From Neisseria lisongii (GTDB lineage: Bacteria; Pseudomonadota; Gammaproteobacteria; Burkholderiales; Neisseriaceae): a stretch of 64,000 nt of DNA. The DNA is taken from NCBI RefSeq assembly GCF_028463985.1, contig NZ_CP116766.1, positions 1,674,001 through 1,738,000 on the forward strand, given 5' to 3'. Both the position numbers and the translations under genes were made by a program. Under the pieces are notes generated by a model that saw only the letters and a program-made list of their open reading frames with translations, did not search any database and had not been told where the DNA came from. Positions 8,311 through 14,858 of this stretch are shown piece after piece. The stretch's first letter is position 1. Every line of letters begins with the position of its first letter.

Positions 8311-8724
8311 ATGAAAAAACTGCTGATCGCCGCCCTGCTGGCCGCCGGCCTGACCGCCTGCTCGCAAGAGGCCAAACAAGAAACCCAAGAAGCCGCCCAA
8401 GCGGTTGCTTCTGATGTAGCTGCTGCCAAAGACCAAGCTGCTTCTGCCGTTGAAGCCGCTGCTGCTTCTGCTGCCGAAATGGGCGAAACTGCCGCTGCGT
8501 CTGCCCAAGATGCTGCCGGTAACGCTGTTGCCGAGGCTAAAGAAGCCGCCGCTGATGCCAAAGAAGCGATGAAAGATGCGGCTGCCGATGCCAAAGAAAC
8601 CGCCAAAGAAGTGGCCGGTAAAACTGCCGACGCGGTGAAAGATGCTGCTGCCAAAACCGGCGATGCGGTGAAAGACGCTGCTGCCGAAGTAAAAGATGCG
8701 GTAAAAGACGCTGCCAGCAAATAA
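8311..8724 (+). CDS. Alanine/lysine-rich repetitive lipoprotein, LEA-like
   Basis: A 137-aa predicted lipoprotein. The signal peptide MKKLLIAALLAAGLTAC ends in lipobox LTAC with cysteine at residue 17. The rest is almost entirely Ala, Lys, Asp and Glu in degenerate 11-residue-like blocks (DAAADAKE, VKDAAAKTGDA, VKDAAAEVKDA), which would form long amphipathic helices as in LEA-type or apolipoprotein-like proteins. It differs from the neisserial H.8/Lip AAEAP repeats. The ATG at 8311 follows AAGGA. A DUS terminator follows. Function is unknown; a surface or periplasmic stress role is only a guess. Confidence 0.8.
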   Translation: MKKLLIAALLAAGLTACSQEAKQETQEAAQAVASDVAAAKDQAASAVEAAAASAAEMGETAAASAQDAAGNAVAEAKEAAADAKEAMKDAAADAKETAKEVAGKTADAVKDAAAKTGDAVKDAAAEVKDAVKDAASK

Positions 8725-8745
8725 GTTGGCTTCACGCTGTAAACA

Positions 8746-8777
8746 AGGCCGTCTGAAAATCGGTTTTCAGACGGCCT
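8746..8777. terminator. DUS inverted-repeat terminator
   Basis: AGGCCGTCTGAAAA, a 4-base loop, TTTTCAGACGGCCT. It lies between convergent genes and probably serves both the lipoprotein gene and the TerC-family gene. Confidence 0.75.
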
Positions 8778-8796
8778 TGCTGTATCCGGTTCAGGC

Positions 8797-9774
8797 TTAT
8801 TCGCCCGCTTTTTGCAAACGGCGGCTGTAAATCATTGAAATCAGCACCGAAGCGCCCAGTGCGCCGAACACCACCGACAGCGATACGGCAATCGGAATGT
8901 GTACCCAGTGCATCATCAGCATTTTAATGCCGATAAAGCTCAACACAAACGCCAGCCCGTATTTCAGAAACACGAAGCGGTCGGCGATGTCGGCGAGCAG
9001 GAAATACATCGCCCGCAAACCCAAAATGGCGAAAATATTGGATGTCAGCACGATAAACGGATCGGTGGTTACGGCAAAAACCGCCGGAATGCTGTCCACC
9101 GCAAACACCACGTCGCTCAATTCCACCATCACCAACACCAGCAGCAGCGGCGTTGCCATGCGTTTGCCGTTTTCCAGCGTAAAGAATTTTTCGCCGTCGA
9201 GATTTTTGCTGACCGCAATCCGTTTCTGCAACCAACCGACCATACGGTTTTGCGACAAATCTTCCTCGTCATCGCCGTCCGGTGCCATCATTTTCACGCC
9301 GGTGTACAGCAAAAATGCGCCGAACAAGTACAAAATCCATTCAAATTCACGCACCAGCACCGCACCGGCAAAAATCATCACCGCCCGCAGGATTAATGCC
9401 CCCAATACGCCGTACAGCAGCACACGGTGCTGATATTGGTCGGGAATTTTGAAATAGCTGAAAATCATCAGGAATACAAAAATATTGTCCACCGCCAGCG
9501 ATTTTTCCAACACATAGCCGGTGAAAAATTCCAATACTTTTTGCTGCGCCACCGCCGCACCGTAGGCCGGATTGCCCGCCAGTTCAAAATACAGCCAGCC
9601 GGCAAAACCGCAGGCCGCCGCAATCCACACCAGCGTCCACGCCAGCGCCTCTTTCACGCTGACTTTGTGCGCCCCGTTTTTCTTCAACAGCAGCATATCG
9701 ACAGCAATCATCAGTAATACTGCGACAAAAAACACGCCGTAAAACAACGGCGTGCCGATGGAAAGATGTTCCAT
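8797..9774 (-). CDS. TerC/Alx family integral membrane protein
   Basis: A 325-aa multi-spanning membrane protein of the TerC/Alx family. Conserved acidic and aromatic motifs are visible: FTGYVLEKSLAVDNIFVFLM in the first half and LVMVELSDVVFAVDSIPAVFAVT in the second, both typical of this two-repeat family. Relatives have been linked to manganese export and to tellurite or pH responses. I saw no convincing yybP-ykoY riboswitch in the 180 bp upstream. The ATG at 9774 is the natural start of the first membrane segment. Confidence 0.9.
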   Translation of the reverse strand: MEHLSIGTPLFYGVFFVAVLLMIAVDMLLLKKNGAHKVSVKEALAWTLVWIAAACGFAGWLYFELAGNPAYGAAVAQQKVLEFFTGYVLEKSLAVDNIFVFLMIFSYFKIPDQYQHRVLLYGVLGALILRAVMIFAGAVLVREFEWILYLFGAFLLYTGVKMMAPDGDDEEDLSQNRMVGWLQKRIAVSKNLDGEKFFTLENGKRMATPLLLVLVMVELSDVVFAVDSIPAVFAVTTDPFIVLTSNIFAILGLRAMYFLLADIADRFVFLKYGLAFVLSFIGIKMLMMHWVHIPIAVSLSVVFGALGASVLISMIYSRRLQKAGE

Positions 9775-9954
9775 AAACCTTACCTTTTATCGTAACAAAT
9801 TTAAAACCCGTACAACCTTGCCTCGTCTTGTTCTGATTTAATTTCATTTACTCTATCGTCAAGACCAAGCCGAAGCGCAGGCATTCTAACACGCACCCGT
9901 CAGGCCGTCTGAAAATTATCATTTATTTTCAAACAATCACACAAGTTTGAAAAT

Positions 9955-10398
9955 TCAGCTATAAAACATTGCCTTAGCCAAAAACACAATCAGCAGCATA
10001 TGCACCAATACCGCCGCATGGATGTATTTCGACCACGCCGCCGTCATCGTGTGCCGCACCATTTTCGCAACCGCCGTCAAAAAATGTGCCAACACACTGA
10101 ATGCCAACACAATTTTCAAAGCCAGCAAGCCACCGAACGATGAAGCAAACGGCTGCTGCAACAGCGGCAAATAACGTTCCCACACCATCACCCCGCCGGA
10201 AACAAACAGCGCCGCCACCGCCCACGGCATCACCCGCACCGCCCGATGCGACACCGCACCGTGCGCCTCCCGCCTCGCCTCCCTCGATACCCGCCGCCCG
10301 TGCAGCGCCGACAGCACCAGTGCCTCAAAAAACACGCCGCCGACAAAAATCAGGGCGCAATAAAGGTGGACGATATGGGCGGCGGCATAAATATTCAT
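9955..10398 (-). CDS. CopD-family-like integral membrane protein
   Basis: A 147-aa protein with four predicted membrane spans: the start (MNIYAAAHIVHLYCALIFVG), about 52-70 (WAVAALFVSGG), about 85-108 (GLLALKIVLAFSVLAHFLTA) and the C terminus. Several membrane histidines (AAHIVHLY, AHFLTA, IHAAVLVHMLL) fit the CopD/YcnJ-like copper resistance or DUF2269-like groups. Copper or haem handling is an inference from the histidines. It has no copC or copper ATPase neighbour here. Confidence 0.65.
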   Translation of the reverse strand: MNIYAAAHIVHLYCALIFVGGVFFEALVLSALHGRRVSREARREAHGAVSHRAVRVMPWAVAALFVSGGVMVWERYLPLLQQPFASSFGGLLALKIVLAFSVLAHFLTAVAKMVRHTMTAAWSKYIHAAVLVHMLLIVFLAKAMFYS

Positions 10399-10539
10399 AG
10401 CAAAGCATTCCGTAACATATTGAGCGGATTATATCGCCGAGCGCCCCACTTTGCCCAGTTTAAAACTTCCTTTACATTTTCCACTGATGTTTTCTGCGAT
10501 ACTGATGTTCCGATTATCCTCAAAATGGAGCTTGATAAT

Positions 10540-10740
10540 ATGAACACCCTCGCCAAAACCTTGGGTCTGATCGCCCTCGCCGCTTCCCTCACCGCCTGCG
10601 CCGACCTCTCCACCCAGCAACGCCGTGCCGCCGCCGGAGCTGTTGTCGGCGGCGTGGCCGGCAACCTGATCGGCGGCGACACCGGCTCAACCTTGGGCGG
10701 TGCAGCCCTCGGCGGCGTTATCGGTAGTCAGATTAAATAA
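10540..10740 (+). CDS. Glycine-zipper lipoprotein (OsmB / 17-kDa antigen-like)
   Basis: A 66-aa predicted lipoprotein. The signal peptide ends in LTAC (Cys at residue 20). The mature part has repeated glycine-zipper motifs: AAGAVVGGVAGNLIGG and STLGGAALGGVIGSQIK, as in OsmB, SlyB and the rickettsial 17-kDa antigen. It is likely anchored in the outer membrane. The ATG at 10540 has GGAG 8 bases upstream. An earlier in-frame ATG at 10525 contains that ribosome site and was rejected. Confidence 0.8.
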   Translation: MNTLAKTLGLIALAASLTACADLSTQQRRAAAGAVVGGVAGNLIGGDTGSTLGGAALGGVIGSQIK

Positions 10741-10764
10741 GGTTTGAATGTTTGAATCAATCAA

Positions 10765-10827
10765 GGCCGTCTGAAAACGAGTGTAACGAGTTTCTGCGCA
10801 GCTAAAATCAGGTTTTCAGACGGCCTT
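10765..10827. repeat. Mosaic DUS repeat forming an inverted pair
   Basis: AGGCCGTCTGAAAACGAG, then TGTAACGAGTTTCTGCGCAG, then CTAAAATCAGG, closed by TTTTCAGACGGCCT. It combines one mosaic module with flanking DUS copies and may terminate the glycine-zipper lipoprotein transcript. Confidence 0.7.
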
Positions 10828-10995
10828 TTACTTTTGAAGGAATATTTCTTTTTTTTTCACGATTTACAGGTATTACAACTATTAGTGTTTATTTCCCTTC
10901 TTTTAAGTGGTTTATTCATACTTTTACTTGCTTGTTCTTTCAATTGTTCTACCTATAATCTTGTCCATCAATCATCAAAAATACAGGTAGCAAAA

Positions 10996-11445
10996 ATGAA
11001 AAAAGCGCTATTATTGTTCACCGCATTACTCAGCGTATCCACTTTGGCTCATGCTCAAGATTTCAATCAGCAAAAACGACAAATCATTCAAAAAATCTAT
11101 TCAGACCCGGAAAATGGGCTGCTCCTGCTTTTACGAAAATACGCCAGCCATGATTTCAAAGCCGTTTTTAAAGAAGATGAACATTATGCCCAAGGCGAAC
11201 TCGGCTGCATTGATTACGACGTTGTTGTTTCAGGCCAAGACCTCAACCACAAAGAAATTCGCCGCAGCTTGAAAATTTCCATGTTGAACGATGGAAATGT
11301 TGGCGTTTCATACCGTAATCTTGGTAATCCGGCCAATTTGGTTTATGTGATGCAATGCAGGAACAACCAATGTTTGGTAGATGATATTTTAGATGATGGT
11401 TCCTCATTCAAAGACAGTATCCGCAGCTGCATTGCCAATAATTAA
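10996..11445 (+). CDS. Secreted protein of unknown function
   Basis: A 149-aa protein with a clear signal peptide (MKKALLLFTALLSVSTLAHA, cleavage before QDF). The mature part is about 130 aa with cysteines in a GCIDYD segment, an MQCRNNQCLVDDI segment and RSCIANN at the end, suggesting disulfides. The frame is open back to 10834 with another hydrophobic stretch, but the ATG at 10996 starts the signal peptide directly. The C-terminal layout (beta strands then VDDILDDGSSFKDSI) recalls DUF3828-type proteins; that is tentative. Base composition is more AT-rich than its neighbours. Confidence 0.7.
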   Translation: MKKALLLFTALLSVSTLAHAQDFNQQKRQIIQKIYSDPENGLLLLLRKYASHDFKAVFKEDEHYAQGELGCIDYDVVVSGQDLNHKEIRRSLKISMLNDGNVGVSYRNLGNPANLVYVMQCRNNQCLVDDILDDGSSFKDSIRSCIANN

Positions 11446-11463
11446 CAGTTAAACATCAAGCCC

Positions 11464-11497
11464 AAAAGCCGATAAAATATTGTTTTATCGGCTTTTT
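11464..11497 (+). terminator. Rho-independent terminator
   Basis: AAAAGCCGATAAAA, loop TATTG, TTTTATCGGCTTTTT. A 14-bp perfect stem with a U-run, 20 bases past the secreted protein gene. The stem is near-symmetrical and could act in both directions. Confidence 0.85.
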
Positions 11498-11500
11498 ATA

Positions 11501-11664
11501 TATAGTGGATTCACTTTAAAAGTAGTACAAGGCGGTGAGCCGAAGACAGTACAGGTAGTACGGGACAGGTTTTGTCCGGATTGTTGTTTAATCCGGTTAC
11601 AAAAACCGTTCTCTTTGAGCCGGGCGAGCCAACGCTGTAATACTTTTAAAGTAAATTCACGATA
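11501..11664. repeat. Full-length Correia-like element (164 bp)
   Basis: Inverted ends TATAGTGGATTCACTTTAAA and TTTAAAGTAAATTCACGATA bound it. The interior carries GTACAAGGCGGTGAGCCGAAG and GGCGAGCCAACGCTGTAATAC. It also keeps the roughly 50-bp segment (including AACCGTTCTCTTTGAG) that is absent from short forms, matching the long class of CREE/NEMIS elements, which often hold an IHF site and outward promoters near the ends. Confidence 0.8.
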
Positions 11665-11699
11665 ATAATCTATAGTTAAAACCGCTATATATATTCCAC

Positions 11700-11734
11700 A
11701 AAAAGAGACCGGCCAAGCACACGCTGTCCGGTCT
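11700..11734 (-). terminator. Likely terminator downstream of waaA
   Basis: On the minus strand AAGACCGGACAGCGTGTGC is followed by TTGGCCGGTCTCTTTTTG: a 7-bp GC stem with a U-rich tail. It lies about 245 bp past the waaA stop, on the far side of the Correia-like element. Confidence 0.5.
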
Positions 11735-11814
11735 TCATAGCATCATGAATAAAAATTCAAAATTTTCCGAGTGTTTGTCCAAAATCCAAAAATTTGGCTA
11801 AACCCCTTAATTGT

Positions 11815-11831
11815 AAAAAAAAAAAAAAAAA
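11815..11831. repeat. Homopolymer tract A17
   Basis: Seventeen consecutive adenines (seventeen T on the minus strand) lie downstream of waaA. It is outside any reading frame I can support. Confidence 0.85.
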
Positions 11832-11883
11832 CGGTGTCAATTTATTTTTCGCCTTTTTGGGGGCTTTTTTTACTGTTTTTCGT

Positions 11884-11990
11884 TATCATGAAATAACCCC
11901 AAAACAATACAAGGCGGCAAGCCGAAGACAGTACAAATAGTACGGCAAGGCGAAGCCAACGCTGTATTGCTTTGGGGTTATTTCACGATA
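11884..11990. repeat. Correia-like element (107 bp) overlapping the waaA stop codon
   Basis: The ends are TATCATGAAATAACCCCAAA and TTTGGGGTTATTTCACGATA, an inverted pair of a different end type from the GGATTCAC elements. The shared core follows: CAAGGCGGCAAGCCGAAGAC, AGTACAAATAGTACGG and GGCGAAGCCAACGCTGTA. The right end lies inside waaA, whose last codons (Ile-Val-Lys-stop) are written by it. Confidence 0.75.
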
Positions 11991-13240
11991 ATTTTGGCAA
12001 TTTCCGCAGCGGTCTGTTCGCTACCGCCCTGCCGTCCGGCAATCCAGTGCTGTGCGTTGGCGGCGGTTTGGCGGCGTTCGTTTTCGTGTTCCAGCCAGCG
12101 GCGGGTTTGCGCCAGCCATGTTTGGGCATCGGAAACTTGTTTGGCGGCACCGACGGCTTGGGCTTCGGCGCAGGCTTGAGCGAAATTGTAGGTGGACGGG
12201 CCGAACAGGGTCGGTAGGCCGCAAGCGACGGCTTCGATGATGTTTTGGCAACCGCTGTCCACCAAGCTGCCGCCGACAAAGGCGATGTCGGCGCTCAGAT
12301 AATAGGCGGCCAATTCGCCCATGCTGTCGCCGATCCAGACTTGGGTATCGGCGGCGATGTGTTCGCCGCTGCTGCGCCGTTGCACTTTGAAACCGAGCGA
12401 GCGGGCGGTGTCGCAGGCCGTCTGAAAACGTTCGGGGTGGCGCGGGACAATCACCAAAAGGGCATCGCCGTGATAATCCTGCCATGCTTTGAGCAGGATT
12501 TCGGCCTCGTCTTCCCCTTTGTAAAAACGGGTGCTGGCGCACACGACGACTTGGCGTTTCCCGATCAGGCGGCGGAAACCGGCGGCCAGCGTGTGCATGT
12601 CTTTATCCGGCACAATGTCGTATTTGGTGTTGCTGCACACCTGCACATTTGCCGCACCGATGCTTTTCAGACGGCCTGCGTCGGCTTCGGTTTGGGCGAA
12701 ACAGCCTGCCAGCGTCTGCATGGCGGGGGCAATCAGGCTGCGGGCTTTCAGATAGCCCCGCTGCGAAGATTCGGACAGGCGGGCGTTGGCGAGAAACAGC
12801 GGCACGCCTTCGGCGCTGCAACCGGCCATCAGGTTCGGCCAGATTTCGGTTTCCATCAATACGCCGAAACGGGGGCGGTGTTCCTGCAGAAACTGCCGTA
12901 CCCAATCGGCCCGGTCGTAGGGCAAATAACGGCATTGGGCTTCGGGAAACAGGGCTTCGGCGGCGGCTCTGCCGGTGGGGGTCATCTGGGTCAGCAGCAG
13001 CGGGCTGTCGGGGAAGCGGCGGCGCAGGGCTTCGACCAGCGGGCGGGCGGCACGGGTTTCGCCAAGCGATACGGCGTGTATCCATATCGGCCGCTGCACG
13101 GGATCGGCAAACGGTTTGCCGAAACGCTCGTCCCAATGCGCCGCATAGGCGGGCTGCCGCTGCGCCCGTTTGTTCAGGTAGCGGCGGATAAACGGCGGCG
13201 CAATCTGCCAGAGTATGGTGTAGAGGATTTTGAGTAACAT
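11978..13240 (-). CDS. waaA: 3-deoxy-D-manno-octulosonic acid (Kdo) transferase
   Basis: A 420-aa GT30 glycosyltransferase that adds Kdo to lipid A precursor at the inner membrane, essential for lipooligosaccharide core assembly. The N-terminal membrane-near segment is LLKILYTILWQIAPPFIRRYL. Conserved GT30 motifs include HAVSLGETRAARPLVEAL, LLLTQMTPTGRAAAEALFP and, late, FVGGSLVDSGCQNIIEAVACGLP. Two DUS copies are translated in frame (GRLKS near residue 191 and FQTA near 272). The last three residues and the stop codon come from the end of a Correia-like element. The flanks are repeat-rich on both sides. Confidence 0.93.
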   Translation of the reverse strand: MLLKILYTILWQIAPPFIRRYLNKRAQRQPAYAAHWDERFGKPFADPVQRPIWIHAVSLGETRAARPLVEALRRRFPDSPLLLTQMTPTGRAAAEALFPEAQCRYLPYDRADWVRQFLQEHRPRFGVLMETEIWPNLMAGCSAEGVPLFLANARLSESSQRGYLKARSLIAPAMQTLAGCFAQTEADAGRLKSIGAANVQVCSNTKYDIVPDKDMHTLAAGFRRLIGKRQVVVCASTRFYKGEDEAEILLKAWQDYHGDALLVIVPRHPERFQTACDTARSLGFKVQRRSSGEHIAADTQVWIGDSMGELAAYYLSADIAFVGGSLVDSGCQNIIEAVACGLPTLFGPSTYNFAQACAEAQAVGAAKQVSDAQTWLAQTRRWLEHENERRQTAANAQHWIAGRQGGSEQTAAEIAKIIVK

Positions 13241-13259
13241 AATGTTGTTTGCTGCGTGG

Positions 13260-13390
13260 AAACCTGCGGTTTTAGCTTCGCAGAACTCATTGCATGAGTT
13301 TTAGCTGCGCTGAAACTCGCTTCGCTCGTTTTGGCGAAACCTGCGGTTTTAGCTTCGCTGAAACTCACAGTGTTCGTTTTCAGACGGCCT
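13260..13390. repeat. Mosaic DUS repeat, three modules
   Basis: Read on the + strand the block alternates TTTTAGCTTCGCAGAA-type linkers with short modules: ACCTGCGG, CTCATTGCATGAG, CTCGCTTCGCTCG and ACTCACAGTGTTCG. It closes with TTTTCAGACGGCCT at 13377-13390. It fills the gap between waaA and the FUSC-type gene and supplies the stop codon of the latter. Confidence 0.75.
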
Positions 13391-14534
13391 TGTCTGCGGT
13401 ATCGTCGGCTTGAGCGGTTTTCTGGTGGCGTAAGTGTTCGCGCAGGCGTTCGAGTTCGTATTTGTCCAGCCATTTGCGGCGGGTGCGTTGCAGCAGAACC
13501 ACCAGCGAAGCCACTTCGCTGCGCATATTGGTGCCGAGCCACAAAAAACCCTGCCACTCAAACGGCAAACGTTTCGCCAGCTCTGCCAGTTCGGGGTTGA
13601 TGTCGGTATTAATGCGGATACGGCGGGCATAATGCCCTTTAATCAGCCGCACTGTCAAACGCAGTTCCCGCTGCAGGGCGACAAAGTGGCGGTTGAGCAG
13701 GCGGGCTTCTTCGGGGCTGAGGCGGGGGCGGGGCAATTTGTTCATGGTGGTCAGCAGCAGTTCGGTACTGTTGACGATTTTGCGGTGGGTGTGCTGCATG
13801 GCTTCCATCATGTGTTTGGGAATGCGGCTCTCGCCCGCAGTAGCGTCCAAATGGCTGCGGCTTTTAATCATGCGGGCGTTGATTTCTTTCATTTTTTTCA
13901 TATTGTGCAGAAAACGGTCATGCGGCATTTTCTGGCCGCTGCCCACTTCGAGAATAATGCGGCTGCATTCGGTCAGGTTGTCCGCCAGCATAAAGCGCCA
14001 CATCAACGTCGAACGCAGCGGCAACAGTTTGGCGGCACCGATGGCCATCGCTGCGCCGATTAACACATTGATTGCCCGAATCAGCCCGCTGTCGAACCAG
14101 TCTTCGCCGCTGTCGCCGATCAGCATACACATCGTCAGCCCCGCCAGCATGGGAATATAGCCGTTTTTGCCGACCGCCGACCAACCCGACACCGCACTCA
14201 CAACGCCGACAGCAAGGTAAAACAGCGGCCCGTTGTGAAAATGGTGCTGGTTCAACCACAACACGCTCAAACCGACCGCCAGCCCGATAACCGTGCCGAG
14301 CATACGTTCCACCGCTTTGGAATAAATCGCCCCCTGAAACTGCAGCATACCCAAAATAATAAACACGGTCATGCCGATCCACTCGCCGTGTTGCAAATGC
14401 AGCAGGCGTGCAATCAGCGTGGCGAGCAAAACGGTCAAACCGAGGCGGACGGCATGAATCAGCCGCCGGTAACGGTAGCGTTCGTAAGAATTGAGCCAGA
14501 CTTGTGCAAAACCGGCTTTGATTGAGGCTTTCAT
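13380..14534 (-). CDS. FUSC family (aromatic acid exporter-like) membrane protein
   Basis: A 384-aa protein. The first 165 residues hold about six hydrophobic spans (LGLTVLLATLIARLL, IGMTVFIILGMLQFQGAIYS, MLGTVIGLAVGLSVLWL, LFYLAVGVVSAVSGW, NGYIPMLAGLTMCML, AINVLIGAAMAIGAAKLLP). A helical cytoplasmic region of about 215 residues follows. This is the layout of fusaric acid resistance/YccS-like proteins, but with one membrane half only. Substrate unknown. The stop codon is part of a DUS (C terminus ...DKAV, stop), so the present end may be secondary. Confidence 0.8.
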   Translation of the reverse strand: MKASIKAGFAQVWLNSYERYRYRRLIHAVRLGLTVLLATLIARLLHLQHGEWIGMTVFIILGMLQFQGAIYSKAVERMLGTVIGLAVGLSVLWLNQHHFHNGPLFYLAVGVVSAVSGWSAVGKNGYIPMLAGLTMCMLIGDSGEDWFDSGLIRAINVLIGAAMAIGAAKLLPLRSTLMWRFMLADNLTECSRIILEVGSGQKMPHDRFLHNMKKMKEINARMIKSRSHLDATAGESRIPKHMMEAMQHTHRKIVNSTELLLTTMNKLPRPRLSPEEARLLNRHFVALQRELRLTVRLIKGHYARRIRINTDINPELAELAKRLPFEWQGFLWLGTNMRSEVASLVVLLQRTRRKWLDKYELERLREHLRHQKTAQADDTADKAV

Positions 14535-14582
14535 CTTCTTTTATCTTAATAATTTGTTTTTATTTGAATATTCTGTTTTAAA

Positions 14583-14726
14583 TTATAGTGAATTGACTAA
14601 AAAGCACAGCATGGCGGCGGGCCACCCTGCCCCTAACCCCTTCCCTCCGGCGGGACGGGAGAACCGTGTATAACCGTGTGTAGCATGCTTGCCTAAGCAC
14701 GTATTCTTTAAATCCCACATGAATGC
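14583..14726. repeat. Half of the GC-rich arm repeat
   Basis: It begins TTATAGTGAATTGACTAAAA, continues GGGCCACCCTGCCCCTAACC and CCTTCCCTCCGGCGGGACGG, and ends TAGCATGCTTGCCTAAGCAC. Read in reverse, it corresponds to the right half of the 308-bp element at 38453-38760. Confidence 0.65.
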
Positions 14727-14727
14727 C

Positions 14728-14838
14728 GTCTGAAAATGAGCAAAGCGAGTTTCTGCGAAGCTAAAACTCATGCAATGAGTTCTGCGAAGCTAAAACCGAA
14801 GTTTTTGCCAAAACGAGCGAAGCAGGTTTCTGCGAAAC
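14728..14838. repeat. Mosaic DUS repeat, multiple modules
   Basis: ATGCCGTCTGAAAATGAGC, then AAAGCGAGTTTCTGCGAAGC, then TAAAACTCATGCAATGAG and further TCTGCGAAGCTAAAACC-type units. Single modules resemble those at 18122, 51000 and 53090. Confidence 0.75.
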
Positions 14839-14858
14839 CCAAACCGACAGCCGTCCAC

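Larger units (their letters stand above)
11665..11977. other. Intergenic spacer with repeats and an A17 tract
   Basis: I see no gene. It holds a minus-strand stem-loop at 11700-11734, a run of 17 adenines at 11815-11831 and most of a Correia-like element that begins at 11884 and runs into the waaA stop codon. Confidence 0.7.
14535..14858. other. Repeat-filled spacer between phrB and the FUSC-type gene
   Basis: No gene seen. It contains one arm of the GC-rich repeat (14583-14726) and a mosaic DUS block (14728-14838). Open frames crossing it are made of repeat sequence. Confidence 0.7.

Noticed and set aside
9775..9954. Possible manganese (yybP-ykoY) riboswitch before the TerC/Alx gene
   Set aside because: I could not find the conserved core of this riboswitch in the leader on the minus strand.
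12245..13237. 330-codon + strand frame opposite waaA
   Set aside because: Antisense shadow of waaA with no ribosome site.
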